This document shows, piece by piece, positions 57,834-64,000 of a stretch of DNA of 64,000 nt. This DNA comes from Rhodocyclaceae bacterium (GTDB lineage: Bacteria; Pseudomonadota; Gammaproteobacteria; Burkholderiales; Rhodocyclaceae). Every line of letters begins with the position of its first letter. Position 1 is the stretch's first letter. The notes beneath the pieces were generated by a model. The model worked only from the letters and a program-made list of their open reading frames with translations, ran no database searches and was not told where the DNA came from. The translations under genes and the position numbers were made by a program. The stretch lies in NCBI GenBank assembly GCA_023150275.1, contig JAKLLG010000005.1:1-64000 (forward strand), read 5' to 3'.

Positions 57834-58277
57834 ATGAGAATTCCGGGAACATTGCTCGCGGTATCGCTGCTCCTGACAGCCTGCACGACGCCTCATTCAC
57901 ACCCTTTGCTGGCACAGGAAAGCGCTCCCTTCGTCTTCGGCGCAATTATCCACCGGGGCGAAACAGATTTCCTCGTCCTTGAAACAAGCGACGAGCGTTA
58001 CGAGGGCGAGTTTCGGTTCGAGCGGGTCCAGGACTGGCGCGCGTTGCAAGAACGCTATCGATCAGATCCGAAACGCTGGAACGCAATCATGTCGGGACTT
58101 GACCGCAGTCACGTCTATAACCAGGCGATCGCCAAGCTGCGCGCCTCTAATGGAAATGTACTGATGTGCCAGTTGCTCTGGCGCCATGTGGACCGACCGT
58201 CCGGCACCTGTTCGGATGTCCACGAAAGCTCGTTCAATGTGGCCTTCGATAAGCCGCTGCCGGAAGATTCACGATGA
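57834..58277 (+). CDS. lipoprotein of unknown function
   Basis: A 147-residue protein with a lipoprotein signal (SLLLTAC, lipid-modified Cys near 17). The mature part is mixed alpha/beta with no recognised domain. ATG 57834 is preferred because the signal peptide begins there; an in-frame ATG at 57810 adds eight residues. It follows the His-rich gene closely and is probably the tail of the czc operon. Confidence 0.62.
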   Translation: MRIPGTLLAVSLLLTACTTPHSHPLLAQESAPFVFGAIIHRGETDFLVLETSDERYEGEFRFERVQDWRALQERYRSDPKRWNAIMSGLDRSHVYNQAIAKLRASNGNVLMCQLLWRHVDRPSGTCSDVHESSFNVAFDKPLPEDSR

Positions 58278-58335
58278 CGGATATCTCTCGGTAGCGGCAC
58301 GCTTTGCCGCAGTCAAAGAGTAGGAGAAATGCATC

Positions 58336-58995
58336 ATGATCCGCCGATTTTGTTCAGTGGTTGTTTTTTCAGCACTAGCACTTGCCGGGTGCGCGGGCAC
58401 ACCGGAGTCCCGCCTGCGCGCAGCAGCCGATGGCAGCGATGGCGGGGGGCTAGCCATAGTCAGCATGACGCTTTCGGGGACACCGCTGAGTCAGGTGAAT
58501 GGCTTTGAATACCGGATTCGCCGTGTTGCTACCGCGGGTCGTGACGAGGTGACAACCGTGCAGCACGCGTCGTCGTCTGCTCAGCGCGTTCGCCAGGCGA
58601 GCACGCCGCGCGAATTCGGTGCTTCGTACTGGAGTGTCGCGGTGACCGGGCCTGGTGTGCCGGATTCGGCCGATCTCGTGGAGGCTGGCAATCTCGTTGG
58701 CCGGGTGCTCACGCTCAGCCTGCCCGCCGGCGACTACGAAATCTACGATTGGCGGATTCTGGAGGGCAGCGTCGGGGGCGAGACGGAACACGGTCCGGTG
58801 CGGAGTTTCAGCTACCGCTTCAGTATTTCACCAGGCCGGGCGGTCTATCTCGGTCGCGTGCACCTTTCGCTGTCGGCGGCACATAAACAAGCGATCGGCG
58901 TTGGGGACAGTCGTGAGGCAGATCTGGCGCTACTCCGGCAGCGTTTCCCTGCGCTTAATTCGACGCCGGTCGCTGTCGATCTCCTCCGGCAGTAG
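58336..58995 (+). CDS. lipoprotein of unknown function
   Basis: A 219-residue protein with a lipobox (LALAGCAG, Cys near 19) and a beta-strand-rich mature part (SYWSVAVTGPGV, VLTLSLPAGDYEIYDWRI, FSYRFSISPGRAVYLGRVHL), as in extracellular beta-sandwich folds. Its last 41 bases overlap the 3' end of the convergent tnsC, so there is no terminator or transposon end between them. Confidence 0.65.
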   Translation: MIRRFCSVVVFSALALAGCAGTPESRLRAAADGSDGGGLAIVSMTLSGTPLSQVNGFEYRIRRVATAGRDEVTTVQHASSSAQRVRQASTPREFGASYWSVAVTGPGVPDSADLVEAGNLVGRVLTLSLPAGDYEIYDWRILEGSVGGETEHGPVRSFSYRFSISPGRAVYLGRVHLSLSAAHKQAIGVGDSREADLALLRQRFPALNSTPVAVDLLRQ

Positions 58996-60301
58996 CGTCT
59001 GAAACTAGTAGCCGCTGAATGCGTTCCGCCAATGTTTCTTCACTGGTCGGACGTAGCCGCGAATACAACTGATCCTTCGGCGGTAGCAAATCTTCGAACC
59101 GCTCCAGACGATTCACCCTTCCAGAACGAAGAGCATCAAGTGCCGGATGAAGCAAAACAAATTGCGTGTCGTAGACCTTCTGGAGAACCTTCCCATCAAC
59201 GGTCGCCAGGTTGTTTCTGATCGCGAAAACTTGGCTCGCGCGGTGCAGCGCGATGAATACTGCAAGAATTCCCTGGCTGAGTGTGTGCAGTTGCAGCCGA
59301 AGTGCATCGGTAAGGGGAGTCGGCTTGCCGACCCACTGATATTTTTTCCACACGAGCTCGACTACCAGCTTGTCCCAGACTGGCTCGCCATATGAACTTG
59401 GCAGCGCCAGATCAAAATAACCTCCACTGCAGACGCGCCGCGCATTCCGGGCAACCTTGGCGAATAACCGAGTAGCCGCATAGGTTCCCCCAAAAATGAT
59501 GGGTACGCGACATACGTTTCCGAGTTTCAGGAAGAGGCTCAGCGCCAGCTTGGCCTCGTCGTCGCCACGGAGCATCAAGCACTGAATTTCGTCAACGAAA
59601 AGTACGCCAAGGTGATGGGTGGCAAACACCTGTGAGAGGCTGCCGATCATGGTGTCGATCGAAACCTTCGATTTTTCGTACTGCTGCCGATAGTTGGTTC
59701 CAAGCGCATCGTCGACTGCGCCAAACATGGAAAGGACCAGCCCCTTCAGGCTTGCATCAAAACTGGCGTTGACCTTGATCCATACCAGTTGGCGAACATT
59801 GAACGACTCTTCCAGGTAACGCGTGTGAGAAATCGTTTGCGGATACATTTCGAGTAATCGCTCGACCAGTGTCGTCTTGCCGCTACCGCTGACGCCAGTG
59901 ACCATCATTGCCGGAATGGTCTTGGAGCGAAACTGGTATTCCACGAGTGGCTCCGACATAACTTCCTTCATGCGAAAGTGTTGGCGACGCCACTTGAGGT
60001 CGAACGGATTGCGCGCGGCGTAACCCCGCCTGAGCATGACGGAGAGTGCACATTCCACGTCAAATGCGGAAGGGAGCGCCACGACGAGATCATCGATATC
60101 GGAAACGCAATGCACCCGCTCGTGGACCGGCAGCGCGCGCTGCCGAGCGGTAGGGGAAGGCGGATGATTGCGTAGGTGAGTCGCTATGACATCTTCGCTG
60201 GCGATTGATGGCAAGGCCTCAATCAAAGGGTTGCCGGCGTATGCCGGGTGCGCCTCGAGAGAGTGGTATGAAGCGCATTGATGGATGATCGGATCAGGCA
60301 T
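58955..60301 (-). CDS. tnsC: TnsC-like AAA+ transposition regulator
   Basis: A 448-residue AAA+ ATPase. Walker A GVSGSGKTT (136-144) and Walker B VLFVDEIQ (233-240) are intact, followed by a C-terminal helical region. It resembles TnsC/TniB, which couples target choice to the TnsAB transposase. ATG 60301 overlaps the tnsB stop by eight bases. The gene is shorter than Tn7 TnsC (about 555). No TniQ/TnsD gene follows. Confidence 0.85.
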   Translation of the reverse strand: MPDPIIHQCASYHSLEAHPAYAGNPLIEALPSIASEDVIATHLRNHPPSPTARQRALPVHERVHCVSDIDDLVVALPSAFDVECALSVMLRRGYAARNPFDLKWRRQHFRMKEVMSEPLVEYQFRSKTIPAMMVTGVSGSGKTTLVERLLEMYPQTISHTRYLEESFNVRQLVWIKVNASFDASLKGLVLSMFGAVDDALGTNYRQQYEKSKVSIDTMIGSLSQVFATHHLGVLFVDEIQCLMLRGDDEAKLALSLFLKLGNVCRVPIIFGGTYAATRLFAKVARNARRVCSGGYFDLALPSSYGEPVWDKLVVELVWKKYQWVGKPTPLTDALRLQLHTLSQGILAVFIALHRASQVFAIRNNLATVDGKVLQKVYDTQFVLLHPALDALRSGRVNRLERFEDLLPPKDQLYSRLRPTSEETLAERIQRLLVSDATAGGDRQRPASN

Positions 60302-62603
60302 GGGAAAGCTCCTCTTCCGTCTCGGAAAGCAGCCTGGACAGAAGGTCGCTTGTAGCACCCAGATCAGTTTCCAGGGCTTCGGTCTGGTTGGGCGCGAGGT
60401 TGTGGACCTTATGCATTACAGCTTCCTTGATCTGCTCAATATAGGCTTCAAACGCACGCTTCTCGGTCACTCCGGACAGATGTGCAGCCTTGTTTGCCGG
60501 CGGGATTGCATCCGCCTTCGCCCGCAGCGCCGCCTTGATTTCAGCCTCGCGGAACCGGTCGTGACCGATACGATCAATCTGACGAGCGTCGGCAGAGCCC
60601 TCATGGACGAGCCCTCGGTATTCTCGGCAATCGATGATTTCTTCGAACCGTGCATGCGCGGGAATCTGGTCACCATTCCGCATGTGCAGTGACTCGTAGT
60701 TCCCCGTCGCGTTGTTCAGGACATAGAGTTCCTGTGGGTCGTTCGGGTGATACTTGAACTTCACCTGACGGGTTTTTCCGATGCGCGCGTACTCCTGCCA
60801 CCGTTCCCGCTCCGTAATGGCGCCGGTGTAGCAGCGCCCCGCGAAGTGAACGCCATCCTTGCGGATGGAGGATGTCGCGGTTGGCAGCAGTGCGGTGTAG
60901 AGCGTTTCATCGTCCCACTGCGGCGCCGAGCCGTTCAGGTTCTTCAGTCCCCAGCGCCAGAGGTTGATCGGCGTCGCGTCGATCTCCAGCCCGGCAATCG
61001 GGCCAACGAGCCGGTCGCGCATGTCCGCATTGCGATTGAAAGTCAGAATTGCATTAATGATGATGCGCGTGAACTGATACATGCTGAGCGTGGCATCCAG
61101 GCGATTGTCACGTTCGCCGCGTTCCCGTTGCCGCGATAGGACCGCCCCTGGTAACCAATGAACGGTCTCGCGATTCAGCCAATGAAACATCGTCTCAATC
61201 GCACCCTTCTGGTCCGGCCGGAATGATGGACAGGCGCTGAGGTTGACGCGGAGGTCATGTGCGCTGTCCGTACTTGGGATCGACAGGGACTCGCCGCGAT
61301 CATGGCGTAGATCCAGGCAACCGTGTGCGCAGGGCCAGTGCTCGTCGGACATGTCAAAACCAAACGAGCGAAGGAATTTCCCCTTGGGACTGAACGCGTT
61401 GAAGATTGCCAGCCGTGCCGTATCCCAGCTAGGGCCCTCAAGGGCGACGTGAACCCCGACGATCATTCCAGACCATGCATCTCGAACCAGATAGACGATC
61501 GGGCGTCCAATGATCCAATAGGGGTTGTAGCTGCTGACCAGGTAGACGTCCGCTACAGTAGAATCAATCAGGAACATCTGCGCCGGCCCGAACAAGCTTT
61601 CGAACGACTTCCCCTTGATCGCGCGCTTCGTCTGCAGCCACGTGATGTTAGGAATCAGCTGTTGGAGGAGTTCGACAGGCGTGTACTTCTTCTTGACGTA
61701 ATAGCGGAACGTTTCAAGCGAGGGGCACTGGTCGAGTGACTGTTGGGTGGGAACCCAGAGTCCCTGTTCGTTCTCGTGCCAACCATCGCAGAAGTAGTTT
61801 TCGATCATCTTCCTGTGGGCGGCGGCATATTCGCCCAACTTGCCGCCATAGGTATCCCATGTGAGCCAGATGAGGGCGCGCTCATCCGGGCCGGTGTTGA
61901 CGCCTGTGGCCGTTAGCGAGTGGCCGGTTGCAACGCGCTGGCGCGGCCTGCCCCGCTTGCGTGTTCCCGGGTTTCGGTATTTTCCCGGTGCGCCGCAGTT
62001 TCCACTGTCGGCGATGAGCGCATTTTCGACGCAGCCATACAGCCAGAAGCGGTAGGTCACCTGGTAGACGTGGTGGCGGGTGAGTTTTTTGTCGTCGTCA
62101 GTCAATGATGCGTTGAATTCAGCGACGGTCCGGGCAACATGCGATCCCATTTGCCCGTACTCGAAGATGCGTAGCAAATCGTCGTCGGACATGAAGCTGT
62201 GCAGGAGAAACTTCCGCCGCACCTTGGTCTTTTTCTCGAAGTCGGTCAGTTCATCCGTTTCCTTACGCAAACGCTTTGGCAGGTATGCGCGCGTTTTCAC
62301 GATCCAGCGCATGCCTGCCAACTGCTCTAGCGCGGCTAGGCTGACCTGCGTCGGGAAATGGAGCTTTGGCTTGGTCCGCTTGCGTCCGGTGCTGACGTCG
62401 GACTCCTCCTGGCGATCCGGAAACCGCAAGAGAAAAGCGTTGTCGGTCTTACGGTTGGCCCAGACCACGCGAAAGAGGCCTGCCGCGACTGGTAAGTCGC
62501 CAGGTTTTATGATTTGCAGGACGTTGTGCCTTCCGATCTGCTGTGGTGCGTCAGGCGGGCACTGGTTGTGTTCAACGAAAGCGTTCGGGTCGCGGGCGTT
62601 CAT
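60294..62603 (-). CDS. tnsB: TnsB-like DDE transposase
   Basis: A 769-residue transposase. The N-terminal half carries DNA-binding helical regions. The integrase core has D347 (LIDST), D435 (LRHDRGE) and E470 (DQKGAIE), a standard DDE triad. A Mu-type C-terminal domain follows. It cuts and joins the 3' ends of the element. Start ATG 62603 has GGAGGG just upstream and overlaps the tnsA stop (ATGA). Confidence 0.9.
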   Translation of the reverse strand: MNARDPNAFVEHNQCPPDAPQQIGRHNVLQIIKPGDLPVAAGLFRVVWANRKTDNAFLLRFPDRQEESDVSTGRKRTKPKLHFPTQVSLAALEQLAGMRWIVKTRAYLPKRLRKETDELTDFEKKTKVRRKFLLHSFMSDDDLLRIFEYGQMGSHVARTVAEFNASLTDDDKKLTRHHVYQVTYRFWLYGCVENALIADSGNCGAPGKYRNPGTRKRGRPRQRVATGHSLTATGVNTGPDERALIWLTWDTYGGKLGEYAAAHRKMIENYFCDGWHENEQGLWVPTQQSLDQCPSLETFRYYVKKKYTPVELLQQLIPNITWLQTKRAIKGKSFESLFGPAQMFLIDSTVADVYLVSSYNPYWIIGRPIVYLVRDAWSGMIVGVHVALEGPSWDTARLAIFNAFSPKGKFLRSFGFDMSDEHWPCAHGCLDLRHDRGESLSIPSTDSAHDLRVNLSACPSFRPDQKGAIETMFHWLNRETVHWLPGAVLSRQRERGERDNRLDATLSMYQFTRIIINAILTFNRNADMRDRLVGPIAGLEIDATPINLWRWGLKNLNGSAPQWDDETLYTALLPTATSSIRKDGVHFAGRCYTGAITERERWQEYARIGKTRQVKFKYHPNDPQELYVLNNATGNYESLHMRNGDQIPAHARFEEIIDCREYRGLVHEGSADARQIDRIGHDRFREAEIKAALRAKADAIPPANKAAHLSGVTEKRAFEAYIEQIKEAVMHKVHNLAPNQTEALETDLGATSDLLSRLLSETEEELSHA

Positions 62604-63586
62604 GATGCCCTCCTGAGCGCGCGCATGAAGGACCAGGAAGGAATCGCCGTCGGAGCGTGCGCGGCACACTTCGGCGTTGGCAACTGCAAATGCACGGGGC
62701 GACTAAGGTCGACTGGTAGAAGTGCCCGCATGAGTGCGAGTTTGTACAAGCGGATGGTTGTTTCGGTATTGATTTGCAGCGCGGTAGCAATGGCATTCAT
62801 CTGGTCGATGCAACGTCCCTGTGCACCAGTGGCGCAATGCCAGGCCCAGAGGAATCGCTTCAGGAGAACGACATCCTCGTCGCGGACGCGCTGGATGGCC
62901 CCGCTCAGCGCCCATTCAAGATTTCGGTGGGCTTGCGGATGGATGTTTCGGTCCGTGACCAGCATCCACGGAATGCCAAGTCGCGCCCAATAGGCGCGCT
63001 CGAGGCGCAACTTCAGAAAGCGCTTGCGACGCGCCTTGGCATGCCTGGCGTTTGCTGGACGTCTCGGAGCCTTGCTTCCGCGTAAATCGGCCCAGTACTT
63101 GTTGGCGATGGCCACGAGAGACGGAGGGCGTCCCGGGAAATGCACCGTCAGCAGTTGGTCGGTCGTATACACGTAGGGGATGCTCAGTCCCACAAAGCGC
63201 GCGTGCCGAAGCTTCTGCGCCGCTGCAATCGCGACCGTGCCTTCACTCTCCTCCGGAATGCCGTCGGGTACAGCGCATCCATGATGCGTCAGAAGCTCGA
63301 TCAGGGGGTTGGCATGCGGATGGGGCCAGAGGGGATACTGCTCCCGTATGTCGGTAACGAAAGGGTGCGACATCCCGACTACGCAGGTTGCCCGCTCAAG
63401 GTTGGACAACAGGTGGTGTTGTCGCCCGATGAATGGATCGAACAACAGGTGCGACTGTCCGAGCGAGGCGTGATCCTGCCGTGTGATCTGCAAAAAGGGC
63501 TGATAGTCGCGACCGACTCCCTGCCCACGACCAGCCTTCAACCAATTCAACAAACGAACTTCAGTAATCGCGGCGCGATGCATCAT
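62600..63586 (-). CDS. tnsA: TnsA-like endonuclease
   Basis: A 328-residue protein with the TnsA nuclease motif: E64 (SNLERA), DIREQYPL at 79-86, D143 (YTTDQLL) and K163 (ANKYW), matching the Glu-Asp-Lys active site of Tn7 TnsA. A C-terminal domain that contacts TnsC follows. It makes the 5'-strand cuts, giving cut-and-paste movement. Two ATGs (63586, 63583) are possible; a GGGAG site favours the second. First of the tnsA-tnsB-tnsC operon. Confidence 0.85.
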   Translation of the reverse strand: MMHRAAITEVRLLNWLKAGRGQGVGRDYQPFLQITRQDHASLGQSHLLFDPFIGRQHHLLSNLERATCVVGMSHPFVTDIREQYPLWPHPHANPLIELLTHHGCAVPDGIPEESEGTVAIAAAQKLRHARFVGLSIPYVYTTDQLLTVHFPGRPPSLVAIANKYWADLRGSKAPRRPANARHAKARRKRFLKLRLERAYWARLGIPWMLVTDRNIHPQAHRNLEWALSGAIQRVRDEDVVLLKRFLWAWHCATGAQGRCIDQMNAIATALQINTETTIRLYKLALMRALLPVDLSRPVHLQLPTPKCAAHAPTAIPSWSFMRALRRAS

Positions 63587-63813
63587 GATCTCCCGGCGGC
63601 GGACGACGAAGGCGACGGGGTGTCGTTAGCGCCGAAGACTCGGCGCGACATCTCTGCGATACATCGACCGTGAATCGAGGGGCGAAAAACCCCGTTGACT
63701 CCGGGTGCCGGTAGAGCGATACTGAAATTGTCCTTTCGTATGTGTCCCGTTGGCGCGGGATGCTCAAAGCACACGGAGCCGTGCCTATGCAAATAGGTGC
63801 GGCTTTTTCATTT
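63587..63813 (-). other. leader region between gp16-like gene and tnsA
   Basis: 227 bases upstream of tnsA. It contains the c4-like structured RNA (63725-63810), a hairpin GGGG-TTTTTCG-CCCC on the minus strand (63693-63679), and a weak minus-strand terminator-like fold (63705-63685). Short open frames across it have no coding support. No clear transposon end repeats were found here. Confidence 0.4.
63725..63810 (-). ncRNA. structured RNA resembling phage c4 antisense RNA
   Basis: On the minus strand AGCCG-CA-CCTAT-TTGC-ATAGG-CA-CGGCT (63804-63777) is a near-perfect hairpin. It is followed by an outer GTGT/ACAC pairing enclosing TCCCG/CGGGA (63774-63742) and then ACGAAAGGACAAT. This layout resembles the c4 antisense RNA of P1/P4-type phages as I remember it; the family match is an inference. 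On the plus strand the first hairpin is followed by TTTTT (63804-63808) and would act as a terminator. It lies upstream of tnsA. Confidence 0.4.
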
Positions 63814-64000
63814 CTACATGGTGGTGTCCTCCAGGACTGCACCCGGCAATCTTTCGTCGGGTGACGGGGCCTTCCTTAGTCCGAGGCTGACGGCGATCCG
63901 GTGAGTCTGCCCGCGCTTTGCCGGAGACTCTCCGCGCAAGACTCGGTAGACCAACGCTGGCGAGAATCCGTTGTTGCGAGCCCATGCGGCAACTGACTGC
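63814..64000 (-). CDS. BcepMu gp16-like regulator, 5' end beyond the window
   Basis: The minus-strand frame reads SVAAWARNNGFSPALVYRVL, then RGESPAKRGQTHRIAVSLGL and a short acidic end, stopping at 63814. WARxxGFxxxLVYxVLxGxxxxxRGQxHxIAVxLGLK is the pattern of BcepMu gp16-family phage proteins, small helix-turn-helix-like regulators. Only about 61 C-terminal codons are inside the window. It lies upstream of, and co-directional with, tnsABC. Confidence 0.6.
   Translation of the reverse strand, partial: QSVAAWARNNGFSPALVYRVLRGESPAKRGQTHRIAVSLGLRKAPSPDERLPGAVLEDTTM

Noticed and set aside
58260..58340. Possible transposon left end between the two lipoprotein genes
   Set aside because: No TGT...ACA terminus or repeated transposase sites could be found there.
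63561..63842. Small minus-strand open frames upstream of tnsA
   Set aside because: They translate the structured RNA region; similar apparent peptides in phages come from conserved RNA rather than protein.

Overview
This 64 kb window is GC-rich, densely coded chromosome. It looks like a betaproteobacterium, most likely of the Rhodocyclales (Azoarcus/Thauera/Dechloromonas relatives). That placement rests on gene content and codon use only: FadN-type beta-oxidation protein, ubiA and ubiD, a DUF2802 protein, CHASE2 cyclase, many c-di-GMP and PilZ proteins and a CzcI-type metal operon. No rRNA, tRNA or CRISPR array was seen.

Layout. (1) 1-140 is the 3' end of a group II intron whose body lies left of the window. 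(2) 150-4577 is a fatty-acid beta-oxidation unit: promoter, palindromic operator, dehydrogenase/hydratase, thiolase and a hot-dog thioesterase-like protein. (3) 4609-12124 is housekeeping and signalling: a CHASE2 adenylate cyclase with an exported partner, DUF2802, SPOR, a solute-binding protein, a TPR protein, ridA and recG. (4) 12250-21684 is a tightly packed lipid operon. It has an exported His/Cys protein, an LplT-PlsC fusion, and homologues of all four E. coli YnbA/YnbB/YnbC/YnbD proteins, plus one extra acyltransferase and one small membrane protein. (5) 21787-29041 holds ubiA, a PAS histidine kinase, ubiD, an acetyltransferase, hyi, glycerate 2-kinase and a PyrR-like phosphoribosyltransferase. 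(6) 29055-37627 holds dacB, a PilZ protein with a STAS-like tail, a DUF59 protein, membrane proteins, a higBA toxin-antitoxin pair, gpmI and a TerB-like protein. (7) 37667-46874 holds an HDOD histidine kinase with its response regulator-GGDEF-EAL partner, a SulP transporter with a previously uncalled 48-residue microprotein, a Tgl-like transglutaminase behind a possible transcription attenuator, and a ribbon-helix-helix protein.

(8) From about 47 kb to the right edge lies an accessory region. It starts near a degenerate fragment that resembles the start of an integrase gene. It carries cadR/cadA with a MerR-type promoter, a transglutaminase-like protein, czcI-czcC-(unknown)-czcB-czcA, three small exported proteins, and then a Tn7-like transposition operon (tnsA-tnsB-tnsC, minus strand). 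Upstream of tnsA are a structured region resembling phage c4 antisense RNA and a partial gene resembling BcepMu gp16 regulators. No TnsD/TniQ target selector is present in the window. The simplest reading is a Tn7-like element carrying Cd/Zn/Co-type resistance whose right end lies beyond base 64000.

The two most interesting systems are the Ynb-type lipid operon, whose product is unknown, and the TnsABC element with phage-style regulatory sequences. All calls come from reading the sequence; no database search was run.
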